This document shows, one piece after another, positions 20,052-31,611 of a stretch of 64,000 nucleotides of DNA. Position 1 is the first letter of the stretch; every line of letters starts with the position of its first letter. The stretch covers positions 372,001-436,000 of the forward strand of contig NZ_JACHBX010000004.1 in the NCBI RefSeq assembly GCF_014200505.1, given 5' to 3'. This DNA comes from Massilia aurea (GTDB taxonomy: Bacteria > Pseudomonadota > Gammaproteobacteria > Burkholderiales > Burkholderiaceae_D). The notes beneath the pieces were generated by a model. That model ran no database searches and was not told where the DNA came from. It worked only from the letters and a program-made list of their open reading frames with translations. The translations under genes were made by a program, and so were the position numbers.

Positions 20052-21425
20052 ATGACTTCACGACGCATTCTCCCGCTGCTGCTGGCCGCCGCCTTTGGCG
20101 CAGCGCTGCCGGCAATGGCTTCGGCCCAGCAAAAGGCGAAGAACATCATCTTCTTCCTTGGCGACGGCATGGGCCCGTCCGTCACCACCGCCGCGCGCAT
20201 CTACCGCGGCGGCGAAGACAGCCTGCTGCACTTCGAGCGCCTGATGGAGCGCACCGCGCGCATCAAGACCTATTCGCTCGATTACCAGACCACCGACAGC
20301 GCGCCGTCGATGGGGGCGTACATGACCGGCATGAAGCTGAACAACGACGTGATCTCGCAGGCCGGCGCCCGCACGATCAACCCGACCAAGGACGGCGTCG
20401 ACCAGTGCGGCCCGAACAACGGCACGCCAGCCGTGACGATCCTGGAGCTGGCCAAGGCCCGGGGCCGCGCCACCGGCGCCATCACGACGACCGAGCTGAC
20501 GCACGCCACGCCGGCCTCGACCTTTGCGCACACCTGCAGCCGCGACGCGGCCTACACGATCGCGCAGCAGCTCGTGCCCGGTGGCGCCGGCTACAACGCG
20601 GCGCTGGGTGACGGTGTCGACGTGCTGATGGGCGGCGGGCGCAATCACTTCACGCCGCGCGACCCGGCGCTCAATCCGAAGGGCCGGCCCGACGGGCGTG
20701 ACCTGATGGCCGAATTTGCCGGTGCCGGCTATTACGTGGCCGGTACCCGCGCAGGCATGATGTCGGCGAAGGCAGGGCGCAAGTTCGTCGGCATCTACAG
20801 TGCGGCCAGCCACCTCGATTATGCGTACCAGCGCCGCCCCGAGCAGCCGACGCTGGCCGAGATGACGGGCAAGGCGATCGATCTGCTGTCGACCAATCCG
20901 AACGGCTTCTTCCTGATGGTCGAAGGCGGCAAGATCGACCACGCGCTGCACGACACCCGCGCCAAGCACGCACTGGAAGAGACGGTGGCGTTCGACGATG
21001 CGTTGCAACTGGCAATCGAGCGCATGCGCGCGATCGATCCGGGCCTGCAGAACACGCTGATCGTGCTCACCGCCGACCATGACCACACGATGCAGATCAA
21101 CGGCTACCCGAAGCGCGGCAACCCGATCCTGGATATCGTGCGCGACTACGCGACGGGCGAGCCGAAGAAGGATGCGGACGGCAAGACGTTCACCACGCTG
21201 GTGTTCGGCAATGGCCCGAACCGGGCGGACGTGCGCGCCGATGTCGATGGCATGGTCGCGCAGAGCGACGATTACCATCAGGAGACAGGCGTGCACAAGT
21301 CGTCCGAAACCCATGGCGGCGGCGACGTGAAACTGTATGCGACTGGCGCCGGCTCGGCGTCATTCAAAGGCACGATGGAGAATACCCGCGTGTTCGAACT
21401 GATGAAGGCTGCCGGCGGTTTGTAA
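20052..21425 (+). CDS. Alkaline phosphatase, Sec-exported paralogue
   Basis: 457 aa. Signal peptide 1-26 (MTSRRILPLLLAAAFGAA to ASAQ), then KNIIFFLGDGMG. The catalytic TTDSAPSMGAYMTG, FFLMVEGGKIDHALH and TADHDHT motifs are intact. It is similar in plan to the upstream phosphatase but lacks the lipobox, so this one should be periplasmic or secreted. The pair looks like a duplication, and a strong terminator follows at 21458. A phosphate-scavenging role is inferred from the family. Confidence 0.9.
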   Translation: MTSRRILPLLLAAAFGAALPAMASAQQKAKNIIFFLGDGMGPSVTTAARIYRGGEDSLLHFERLMERTARIKTYSLDYQTTDSAPSMGAYMTGMKLNNDVISQAGARTINPTKDGVDQCGPNNGTPAVTILELAKARGRATGAITTTELTHATPASTFAHTCSRDAAYTIAQQLVPGGAGYNAALGDGVDVLMGGGRNHFTPRDPALNPKGRPDGRDLMAEFAGAGYYVAGTRAGMMSAKAGRKFVGIYSAASHLDYAYQRRPEQPTLAEMTGKAIDLLSTNPNGFFLMVEGGKIDHALHDTRAKHALEETVAFDDALQLAIERMRAIDPGLQNTLIVLTADHDHTMQINGYPKRGNPILDIVRDYATGEPKKDADGKTFTTLVFGNGPNRADVRADVDGMVAQSDDYHQETGVHKSSETHGGGDVKLYATGAGSASFKGTMENTRVFELMKAAGGL

Positions 21426-21457
21426 GTGCAGATTCAGGTTATTTACACTTGAATAAC

Positions 21458-21490
21458 AAAAAGCCCCGGGTTTGAATCCGGGGCTTTTTT
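21458..21490. terminator. Bidirectional rho-independent terminator
   Basis: AGCCCCGG, loop of about 9 nt, CCGGGGCT flanked by A-tract on the left and T-tract on the right. It ends the phosphatase pair on the plus strand, and the A-tract means it can also end the SWIB gene transcribed from the right. Confidence 0.9.
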
Positions 21491-21524
21491 AATCAGCGAG
21501 ACATCGACTGAATATAACCTGAAC

Positions 21525-21941
21525 TTATTTCAGATGATCCGAAATCAGTTTGGTCATTTCAAACATCGAGACTTGCTCTTTGCCGCCGAAGACTGCTTTG
21601 AGCTTGTCGTCGCCATTGATCATGCGACGGTTTGCCGGATCTTGCAGGTCTTTCGACTTGATGTAATCCCAGACCTTTTTGGTCACTTCGGTGCGTGGCA
21701 GCGGCTTGTCGCCAACGACTGCAGCGAGCGTGGCCGACGGGGTCATGGCTTTCATGAACGCGGCGTTTGGCTTGCGTGCAACTGCTGGCTTGTCGGCCGA
21801 TTTGTCAGCTGATTTGTCAGCCGTTTTAGCGGCTGCTTTTGCTGGTGCTGCTGCCTTTTTTGCTGCGGGCTTGGCCGCTGCAGCAGGCTTGGCAGCTGCT
21901 TTTTTTGCTGGTGCTGCAGTGGTTTTTTTGGCTGTTGCCAT
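21525..21941 (-). CDS. SWIB/MDM2-domain protein with basic histone-like tail
   Basis: 138 aa from ATG 21941, behind GGAGG. A longer frame to 22046 reads through that ribosome binding site and is rejected. Residues 1-60 are Lys/Ala/Pro repeats (KKAAAKPAA type), like eukaryotic H1 tails. Residues ~68-138 are a SWIB domain, including ALAAVVGDKPLPRTEVTKKVWDYIK-type helix and a LQDPANRRMINGDDKL segment. In bacteria SWIB domains occur at the end of topoisomerases or alone; the combined tail and domain suggest a nucleoid-binding protein. Function inferred. Confidence 0.85.
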   Translation of the reverse strand: MATAKKTTAAPAKKAAAKPAAAAKPAAKKAAAPAKAAAKTADKSADKSADKPAVARKPNAAFMKAMTPSATLAAVVGDKPLPRTEVTKKVWDYIKSKDLQDPANRRMINGDDKLKAVFGGKEQVSMFEMTKLISDHLK

Positions 21942-22118
21942 CTTCGAGCCTCCTAAAACGAACACATGGAAAAATGCGTAATTTATCGCACGCCTATATT
22001 GGTAGCGTTTTACTGTTCGTGCAAGTCTTTTTCCAAACTTTTTCACTCTGATAAGCCGCTAAATGGGCGCTATCGCACACAACAACGCACGGGAACGATA
22101 AAACGCCGACAAGGGGCG

Positions 22119-22155
22119 TAAAAAAACCGCGCAAAGCGATACTCTGCGCGGTTCT
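22119..22155 (-). terminator. Rho-independent terminator of ffh
   Basis: Read on the minus strand: AACCGCGCA, loop, TGCGCGGTT then a run of T. It lies 20 bp past the ffh stop codon. The ~60 bp further left up to the SWIB promoter shows nothing else. Confidence 0.85.
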
Positions 22156-22174
22156 GCGGGCGGAAAACGATGGA

Positions 22175-23542
22175 TTAACGCATGCCGGGCATCATGCCCT
22201 TCATCCCACGCATCATCTTCATCAGGCCGCCGCCTTTGAGCTTTTTCATCATCGTCTGCATCTGATCGTACTGATTGAGCATGCGATTGACTTCCTGCAC
22301 CTGCACGCCAGCGCCGGCCGCGATGCGACGCTTGCGGTTGGCCTTGATCAGTTCGGGTTTCGCGCGCTCGAGCGGCGTCATCGAATCGATGATGCCGACC
22401 ATGCGCTGGACCGATTTCTCGGCCTGGCCCATGTTGGCGCCCGCCGCGGCTTGCTGGAACTGGGCCGGCAGCTTGTCCATCAGGCCGGCCATGCCGCCCA
22501 TCTTTTTCATTTGCGTCAGCTGCGACTTGAAGTCGTTCATGTCGAAACGGCCGCCGACCTTGATCTTGTTGGCCAGTTCGGCTGCGGCTTCGGCGTCGAC
22601 ACCCTTGCGCGCTTCTTCGACCAGCGCCAGGATGTCGCCCATGCCCAGCACGCGGTTGGCCATGCGGGCCGGATCGAAGGCTTCGAGACCATCGAGTTTT
22701 TCGGACACACCGGCAAACTTGATTGGTTTGCCCGTCACGTGCCGCACCGACAGCGCCGCACCGCCGCGCGAGTCGCCATCGAGCTTGGTCAGCACGATAC
22801 CGGTCAGGGGCAGGGCGTCGTTGAACGCCTTGGCGGTGTTGATCGCATCCTGGCCCAGCATGGCATCGACGACGAACAGCGTCTCGATCGGGTTGACGGC
22901 GGCGTGCACGGCCGCGATCTCTTGCATCATCGCTTCGTCGATACCAAGGCGACCCGCGGTATCGATGATCAGGACGTCGTGGTAATGCTTCTTGGCCCAG
23001 TCGAGTGCGGCCAGCGCGATGTCGACCGGCTTGTCGCTGGCGGTCGACGGGAAGAAGTCGGCGCCGACCTGCCTGGTCACCGATTCGAGCTGTGCGATTG
23101 CGGCCGGACGGTACACGTCGGCCGAGACGGTCAGGACCTTCTTCTTTTTCTGTTCCTTGAGGTACTTGGCCAGCTTGCCGGTGGTGGTGGTCTTGCCGAC
23201 ACCCTGCAGACCGGCCATCAGGATGATCGCCGGCGGTTGCTGGGCGAACGACAGCTGGCTGGCCTCGGGGCCGAGGTCGGCGCCCATCAGGGCCGCCAGT
23301 TCCTTCTGCACCACGCCGACGAGCGCCTGGCCCGGGCTGAGCGAGCCGACGACTTCTTCGCCGAGGGCTTTTTCCTTGACCTTGGCGATGAATTCACGCA
23401 CCGCCGGCAGCGCCACGTCGGCCTCGAGCAGGGCCATGCGCACTTCGCGCAGCATCTCTGCAGTGTTTGCCTCGGTGAGGCGCGCCTCGCCGCGCATGGT
23501 CTTGACGACCTTGGCAAGGCGTTGGGTGAGGTTATCTAGCAT
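22175..23542 (-). CDS. ffh: Signal recognition particle protein Ffh
   Basis: 455 aa from ATG 23542; a frame extending to 23614 adds 24 unsupported residues. The NG domain has G1 GLQGVGKTTTTGKLA, the DTAGR G3 motif and TKLDGDSRGG. The C-terminal M domain ends in a methionine-rich tail (MKKLKGGGLMKMMRGMKG), which holds signal sequences. With 4.5S RNA it delivers inner-membrane proteins to FtsY. No ffs gene seen nearby. Its 5' side faces a repeat-rich gap, then a CcsA-like gene on the other strand. Confidence 0.96.
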   Translation of the reverse strand: MLDNLTQRLAKVVKTMRGEARLTEANTAEMLREVRMALLEADVALPAVREFIAKVKEKALGEEVVGSLSPGQALVGVVQKELAALMGADLGPEASQLSFAQQPPAIILMAGLQGVGKTTTTGKLAKYLKEQKKKKVLTVSADVYRPAAIAQLESVTRQVGADFFPSTASDKPVDIALAALDWAKKHYHDVLIIDTAGRLGIDEAMMQEIAAVHAAVNPIETLFVVDAMLGQDAINTAKAFNDALPLTGIVLTKLDGDSRGGAALSVRHVTGKPIKFAGVSEKLDGLEAFDPARMANRVLGMGDILALVEEARKGVDAEAAAELANKIKVGGRFDMNDFKSQLTQMKKMGGMAGLMDKLPAQFQQAAAGANMGQAEKSVQRMVGIIDSMTPLERAKPELIKANRKRRIAAGAGVQVQEVNRMLNQYDQMQTMMKKLKGGGLMKMMRGMKGMMPGMR

Positions 23543-23933
23543 GTTCAACCTAATTAGTAAGGGCACATCGGACGCGCGGTCCCGAGCGAAATGCCGGTGG
23601 GCGAGCGCCGCCAAAGCGGCATTTTACCTTGCGCAGGTGCTGCTGGTTCTTCCGGCGGACGGCAGGCGCACATTTTTTCAGCAAACCGTGGCGTTTTGCG
23701 CGGGAGCAGACCGTGGCGGCGCCGCTTGCGGGGCGGATGATCTGGCGGCTAACCATCACCGCGTGGGCGGGGAACCCGCCCACCCTACGTAGGGTGGAAG
23801 GCTCTGCCTTCCACGCGGTGATCGTTACCGGTGCCGCTTGCGGGCCGGATGATCTGGCGGCCAACCATCCCTGCGTGGGCGGGAAAACCCGCTCACCCCA
23901 CGGCGACAGCATGCAATGGTGTAGACTCCCGTC
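23543..23933. repeat. Repeat-rich ffh/ccsA-like intergenic region
   Basis: This 391-bp gap has no gene I can support; peptide-coding frames here are repeat translations. It holds a ~65-bp imperfect direct repeat (23721-23785 and 23833-23898). Hairpin elements with conserved outer ends are at 23761-23789, 23788-23818 (inverted, joined through CCCTACGTAGGG) and 23873-23898. The stems differ but pair in each. They belong to the same family as those at 38033-38133. Confidence 0.75.
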
Positions 23934-24737
23934 ATGCAGAATTTCCTCTTCCTTGCCGCGGCTTTCCTGTACGCGGTATGCGCCCTGCTGCCATCGCGCC
24001 GCGCGCCGGCCATCTCGGCCGTGACGGCCGGCGCATGGGCGCTGCACGGCGTCTCGCTCGGCATGGACGTGATGGTGCCGGGCCGGTTGCGCGTCGGTTT
24101 CGCGATCATGCTCTCGTCCGCGCTGTGGGTGTCCGTGGCCGCCTACTGGCTCGAGAACCGCAATTTCGCTCTTGATGGCATGCGCCGCCTGGTGATGCCG
24201 TTTGCCGCCGTGGCCGCGCTGCTGCCGCTGCTGTTCCCCGGCACCCTGACGCCGCTGGCCGGCAAGTCGCCTGCCTTTGGCTGGCATATCGCGGTCGCGG
24301 TACTGGCCTACAGCACGCTGACCATTGCCGCCTTCCACGCCGTGCTGATGGCGTTACAAGAAGCGCGGCTGCACACCCGCACCGCTGGTGGCGGCCGCTT
24401 TGGCGCTGCGCTCGACCAGCTGCCGGCGCTGCTCACCATGGAAAAACTGCTGTTCCGGGTGATCTGGATCGGCTTCATCCTGCTCAGCCTGACGGTGCTG
24501 TCGGGCTTCGTGTTCTCCGAACAGGTGTTCGGCCGGCCGCTGCTGCTCGACCACAAGAGCGTGTTCGCACTGCTGTCGTGGGCGTTGTTCGCGGCGCTGC
24601 TGGCGGGGCGCCGCTGGCGAGGCTGGCGCGGCAAGACCGCGCTGCGCTTCACGCTGGCCGGGTTTGCCACGCTGGCGCTGGCCTATGTCGGCAGCCGTTT
24701 CGTGCTTGAAGTTATCCTGCACCGGGGAACCATCTGA
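23934..24737 (+). CDS. CcsA/YpjD-type inner-membrane protein
   Basis: 267 aa, eight predicted membrane helices. The family is that of cytochrome c assembly protein CcsA and HemX/YpjD relatives, which carry WxxW-less haem-handling helices. In proteobacteria this gene sits next to ffh, as here. Features: LENRNFALDGMRRL loop after helix 3, SPAFGWHIAVAVLAYSTLTIAAFHA, and a C-terminal GFIL-type helix with HKSVFALLSWALFAALL. Its last base pair overlaps the start of the next gene (TGATG). Precise role in haem or cytochrome biogenesis is inferred. Confidence 0.82.
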   Translation: MQNFLFLAAAFLYAVCALLPSRRAPAISAVTAGAWALHGVSLGMDVMVPGRLRVGFAIMLSSALWVSVAAYWLENRNFALDGMRRLVMPFAAVAALLPLLFPGTLTPLAGKSPAFGWHIAVAVLAYSTLTIAAFHAVLMALQEARLHTRTAGGGRFGAALDQLPALLTMEKLLFRVIWIGFILLSLTVLSGFVFSEQVFGRPLLLDHKSVFALLSWALFAALLAGRRWRGWRGKTALRFTLAGFATLALAYVGSRFVLEVILHRGTI

Positions 24738-24985
24738 TGCGACTATTATTCTGGATTGCCTTCATCGCCCTCGTCGTCTTCGCGGTGCGCAACAAGCTGC
24801 GCGCCATGAGCAAACGTGCGGCCGTACCGCCGCAGGCGCGCCCCGGCGCGGCCAAGGCGCCGGTGCAGATCGAAGCGATGGCCCAATGTGACCACTGCGG
24901 CATGTACTTCCCGGCGTCCGAATCGGTGCGCGCCGACGGCCACGACTACTGTTCGCCAGGCCACGTGCGCCTGCCGCCGCCGTAG
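24737..24985 (+). CDS. PP0621-like small protein with zinc-binding motif
   Basis: 82 aa. An N-terminal membrane helix (about 3-18) is followed by a Pro/Ala-rich linker and a short CDHCGMYFPASE...YCSPGHVR motif whose Cys and His could bind zinc. Proteins of this kind (PP0621 family) are found between ccsA-like genes and pilS. Start shares a base with the previous stop. The 3' end is followed 13 nt later by the PilS start, so the set is one operon. Function not established. Confidence 0.75.
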   Translation: MRLLFWIAFIALVVFAVRNKLRAMSKRAAVPPQARPGAAKAPVQIEAMAQCDHCGMYFPASESVRADGHDYCSPGHVRLPPP

Positions 24986-24998
24986 GCGCAGGCTGGCC

Positions 24999-26672
24999 TT
25001 GACGCAGCGCCGCATCCTGTCGCCCGAAGCGCGCGTCGCCCTGTGGCGCTCGCTGCAGACCTTCACGCTCACGCGCATCGTCATCGCGCTGGTGCTGCTG
25101 CTGTATTTCGGTGTCGACTTCGAGAACGGCGCGCTGCGCATCACGCAGCAGGTCGCCCAGATCTGCCTGGGCTACGCGATCATGGCGCTGGTGTTCTCGT
25201 TTGCCGCGCGCCACCAGCGGCGCTTTCTGGTGCAGCTCGGGGTGCAGGTTGCGCTCGACCTCCTGGTCATTTCGCTGCTGTACCTGGCCGCTGGTGGCTT
25301 GCGCAGCGGCCTTGGCATCCTGTATCTGTTCCCGCTGGCCGGCGCCGCAATCCTCGCGCCCCTGCTGCTGGCGTTGTTCGCGGCGGCGGTGGCCACGCTG
25401 TTCTTGCTTGGCCTGAGCGCGTGGCAGCTAGTCGAAGGGTTCGATCCGCCGCTGATGCAGGCGGGCCTGTTCGGCGCAGCGTTCTTTGCCGCCGTGCTGG
25501 TGGCCAACCGCATGGCCGCGCGCCTGCTGGGACAGGAAGAACTGGCGGCCCAGCGCGGCGCCGACCTGCGCATCCAGCAGGCGATCAATGAAATCGTGAT
25601 TGCCGACGTGGGCGACGGCATCCTGGTGGTGGGCGCCGACGGCGCGGTGTTTACAGGTAACCCGGCGGCGCGCCGGATGCTCGGGCTGCAGGCCGACACG
25701 TCGGGCTTCCTGCTGCACGCGGCCCCGGCCTTCGAGCCGCTCGCCGAAGCCTTCGATGCCTGGCTCGCCGCGCCCGAGAACGATACGGCCTTCGTCACCG
25801 TCAAGCCGTATCGCGAAGGCGACGGCGCCGGCGACGTGCGTGGCCGGCGTGATCAGCCGGTGCACGTCAAGCTGCGCTTTGCCCGTGTCGCCGCGCCAGC
25901 CGATGTAGTGGGGGAGGCCGTGGGCGAGGCAGGTGAGCGCAGCGTGATCTTCATGCAGGACGTGAGTGCCATCGAAAACCAGGCGCAGCAACTCAAGCTG
26001 GCGTCGATGGGGCGCCTGACGGCCAGCATCGCGCACGAGGTGCGCAATCCGCTGTCGGCTATCGGCCACGCGACGGCGCTGCTGGCCGAAGACCTGCACG
26101 GCCCGGCCGAAGTGCGGCTGCTGAAAATCGTCGGCGACAATGTGGCGCGCGTGAACCGCATGGTCGAAGACATCCTGCAACTGTCGCGCAAGGCCCAGCC
26201 CAACGGCGAGCCGGTGCCGCTGGGCCCGTTTCTCGAGCAGCTCAAGGCCGAGTTCTGCGAAATCCACGGCCTGGCCGGTGATATAGTCTATATCGGCGAT
26301 CCGGGCGGCAGCGCGGTGCGCTTCGATCCGCTGCACCTGCACGAAGTCCTGCTCAATTTGCTCAACAACGCGGTGCGCTATGCCAGCCGCCAGCCGGCCA
26401 GCATCCGCATCTTCCCGGCGCGCGATGCAGCCGGGCGGCGCGAGCTGCACGTGCAGGACGATGGCCCCGGCATCACGCCCGAAGTGCGCGACCATCTGTT
26501 CGAGCCGTTCTATACCACCTCGAGCAAGGGCACCGGCCTTGGGCTCTACCTGGCGCGCGAACTGTGCCTCAACAACGATGCGAAACTCGATTATGAATAC
26601 CGGTTCGACCCGTCCGCGCTGGGCCCGCGCAAGGCCAGTGGCCGCTTTGTCATCACCTTTGCCCTTGCCTGA
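24999..26672 (+). CDS. pilS: PilS-type sensor histidine kinase
   Basis: 557 aa from TTG 24999, chosen because the membrane helices (about 25-200) start soon after and an ATG only appears inside them. A PAS-like domain lies near 190-290, then the dimerisation box SIAHEVRNPLSAIGHAT (H346), the N box, and an ATPase with DDGPGI and GTGLGLYLAR. PilS controls pilin expression through PilR. A pilR gene follows at 26691, so the pair is well supported. The weak start signal may keep its level low. Confidence 0.88.
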   Translation: MTQRRILSPEARVALWRSLQTFTLTRIVIALVLLLYFGVDFENGALRITQQVAQICLGYAIMALVFSFAARHQRRFLVQLGVQVALDLLVISLLYLAAGGLRSGLGILYLFPLAGAAILAPLLLALFAAAVATLFLLGLSAWQLVEGFDPPLMQAGLFGAAFFAAVLVANRMAARLLGQEELAAQRGADLRIQQAINEIVIADVGDGILVVGADGAVFTGNPAARRMLGLQADTSGFLLHAAPAFEPLAEAFDAWLAAPENDTAFVTVKPYREGDGAGDVRGRRDQPVHVKLRFARVAAPADVVGEAVGEAGERSVIFMQDVSAIENQAQQLKLASMGRLTASIAHEVRNPLSAIGHATALLAEDLHGPAEVRLLKIVGDNVARVNRMVEDILQLSRKAQPNGEPVPLGPFLEQLKAEFCEIHGLAGDIVYIGDPGGSAVRFDPLHLHEVLLNLLNNAVRYASRQPASIRIFPARDAAGRRELHVQDDGPGITPEVRDHLFEPFYTTSSKGTGLGLYLARELCLNNDAKLDYEYRFDPSALGPRKASGRFVITFALA

Positions 26673-26690
26673 CGTGGCCGGGGAGCCGTC

Positions 26691-28142
26691 ATGAGCGCGC
26701 CGCGCGTCCTGGTGCTCGACGACGAGGCCGACCTGCGCGAGCTGCTCGAGATCACGCTGCTCAAGATGGGCCTGGACGTCGACAGCGCCGCCACGCTGCG
26801 CGAGGCGCGCGCGCTGTTCGACGAGCGCGATTACGCGCTGGTGCTGACCGACATGCGCCTGCCGGACGGCCTGGGCCTCGAACTGGTGCGCGAAATCGGC
26901 GCCTCCGGCAAGGGCACGCCGGTGGCCGTGATCACCGCCTATGGCAGCGCCGAAAACGCAGTCGTGGCGCTGAAAGCCGGTGCGTTCGACTACATCGCCA
27001 AGCCGGTGGCGCTGGACGCGCTGCGCGTGATGGTGCGCGCGGCGCTCAAGCAATCCGAAAGCGCGGCGGCGGGTGACGGCGCTGCGCCCGACTCGCGCAT
27101 GATCGGCAGCTCGCCCGCAATGGCGGCATTGCGGGCCCAGATCGCCCGCCTGGCGCGCTCGATGGCGCCGATCTCGATCACGGGCGAATCCGGCAGCGGC
27201 AAGGAACTGGCCGCGCGCGAAATCCACGCCCAGAGTTCGCGCGCCGCGAAACCGTTCATCGCCGTGAACTGCGGCGCGATTCCCGAGACGCTGATGGAGG
27301 CCGAGTTCTTCGGCTACCGCAAGGGCGCCTTCACGGGCGCGTCCGATGAGCGCGACGGTTTCTTCCAGGCGGCCAACGGCGGCACGCTGATGCTCGACGA
27401 GGTGGCCGACCTGCCGCTGGCGATGCAAGTGAAACTGCTGCGCGCGATCCAGGAGCGGCGCGTGCGCAAGATTGGCGCGACGGTCGAGGAGCCGGTCGAC
27501 GTGCGCATCATCAGCGCAACGCACCAGGACCTGGCGCGCTGCGTCGAGACGGGCAAGTTCAGGCAAGACCTGTTCTACCGGCTGAACGTGATCGAGCTGG
27601 GGCTGCCGCCACTGCGCGAGCGCCTGGACGATCTGGCGCCACTGGTGAGCGGCATCCTGCAGCGCCTGGCTGGGGCAGGGCAGGCCACGCTCGGGGCCGG
27701 GGTGCTGGATGCGCTGCGGGCGTATTCGTTCCCCGGCAATGTGCGCGAGCTGGAAAACGTGCTGGAGCGGGCGCTGGCGTTTGCCAACGATGGCGTGATC
27801 GAAGTGGGCGATTTATCGCTCAAGGCGGCGCGGCCGATCGAACCGGCGCGGGCCGAACTGGCCCCGCCGGCGGTTGCGCCGCCCGTTGCCGCGGCGCCAG
27901 TCGCTCCGGCCGCGCCGGTCTCCCCGATCGCGCCAACAGTATCGGCGCTGCCGGGCGTCGGCCCCGCCGAATTGCCCGGCAACCTGCCCGAATACCTGGA
28001 GCAGGTCGAACGCGACATCATCGGTCGCGCCCTGCAGCAAACCCAGTTCAACCGGACCCAGGCCGCCAGCATGCTCGGCATCAGTGTCCGCCAGTTGCGC
28101 TACCAGATGCAGAAGCTGGACATCAGCGCGCCGGACGATTGA
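26691..28142 (+). CDS. pilR: PilR-type sigma-54-dependent response regulator
   Basis: 483 aa. Receiver with DD at 10-11 and phosphoacceptor D54 (VLTDMRLPDG), AAA+ domain with GESGSGKELAAR, the GAFTGA loop that touches sigma-54, and a Fis-type helix-turn-helix at the end (NRTQAASMLGISVRQLRYQM). A long Ala/Pro linker (about 375-415) is unusual but common in Oxalobacteraceae. It should activate pilA transcription from a sigma-54 promoter. ATG 26691 follows GGGGAG. pilA is not in the window. Confidence 0.92.
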   Translation: MSAPRVLVLDDEADLRELLEITLLKMGLDVDSAATLREARALFDERDYALVLTDMRLPDGLGLELVREIGASGKGTPVAVITAYGSAENAVVALKAGAFDYIAKPVALDALRVMVRAALKQSESAAAGDGAAPDSRMIGSSPAMAALRAQIARLARSMAPISITGESGSGKELAAREIHAQSSRAAKPFIAVNCGAIPETLMEAEFFGYRKGAFTGASDERDGFFQAANGGTLMLDEVADLPLAMQVKLLRAIQERRVRKIGATVEEPVDVRIISATHQDLARCVETGKFRQDLFYRLNVIELGLPPLRERLDDLAPLVSGILQRLAGAGQATLGAGVLDALRAYSFPGNVRELENVLERALAFANDGVIEVGDLSLKAARPIEPARAELAPPAVAPPVAAAPVAPAAPVSPIAPTVSALPGVGPAELPGNLPEYLEQVERDIIGRALQQTQFNRTQAASMLGISVRQLRYQMQKLDISAPDD

Positions 28143-28324
28143 CGGCTGGTCTGCAGCCGGGCGGCGGTCCCGCGGTCTGGTCATTTCCCCACGGTTTTTT
28201 TAAGGTTAGTAGTCGCTTACCGCGTACTCCCCGTCCTTATGGCGACTCTCGAAAGTCAAGGCTCGCACGCGATAAAACTGAAAATTTTGGACATTTATTT
28301 GCTTGCCTGTACCGCGAACGAGGT

Positions 28325-28336
28325 ACTACAATTAGT
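28325..28336. promoter_or_regulatory. NrdR box 1 (upstream)
   Basis: ACTACAATTAGT has the ACTA...TAGT arms of the NrdR consensus ACACTATATATAGTGT, with a looser centre. Its centre is 30 bp from that of box 2, about three helical turns, the spacing typical of paired NrdR sites. Confidence 0.55.
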
Positions 28337-28353
28337 CTGATATCAACGCCCGG

Positions 28354-28367
28354 CACTAGATATAGTG
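28354..28367. promoter_or_regulatory. NrdR box 2
   Basis: CACTAGATATAGTG matches 13 of 14 positions of the inner NrdR consensus CACTATATATAGTG. NrdR is a zinc- and nucleotide-binding repressor of ribonucleotide reductase genes. The site is 272 bp upstream of the nrdA start, which suggests a long 5' leader or a distant promoter. Confidence 0.7.
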
Positions 28368-28419
28368 GTAGTGACTGAAAAGGCACCAGGATTGCGGGCT
28401 GCGGCGAGTTGTTCATACG

Positions 28420-28451
28420 TTGTCCACAAGTTGCACACAAACTTATCCATC
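28420..28451. promoter_or_regulatory. DnaA-box-like pair
   Basis: TTGTCCACA (28420-28428) matches 8 of 9 positions of TTATCCACA, and TTATCCATC (28443-28451) 7 of 9. They are about 200 bp before nrdA. In E. coli DnaA binds boxes at nrdAB and links dNTP supply to replication initiation. Function here is inferred from motif and context. Confidence 0.45.
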
Positions 28452-28638
28452 GATCGGTTAGTTAAGCACTTGTCGACACGCAATATTTACTGATTCTTAC
28501 CCTGCTTCTCTGGTTTGCCACCACAGGCCACCGGCTGGCAGGGCATCGTTTTTTAATTTGTTGACGGACCGGGTTTGCGCACTATGGCAAGACGGTTGCC
28601 ACGTAAACAACGGCGGTCCGACCGCTCCTGGAGGCGCA

Positions 28639-31587
<2,949 letters not shown>

Positions 31588-31611
31588 TCCTCGCAGTAAC
31601 TGAGTAAAGGA

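Larger units (their letters stand above)
28143..28638. promoter_or_regulatory. Upstream regulatory region of nrdA
   Basis: No gene I can support lies here. The region is AT-richer than the flanks and holds two NrdR-type boxes (28325-28336, 28354-28367) and DnaA-box-like sequences (28420-28428, 28443-28451). A T-run after CCCCACGG at 28189-28202 could be a weak terminator for pilSR. No promoter hexamers fit well enough to call. Confidence 0.6.

Noticed and set aside
23629..24024. Peptide-coding frames in the repeat region by ffh
   Set aside because: They are translations of the hairpin repeats (PAHPT-like peptides) and stop or run into ccsA out of frame.
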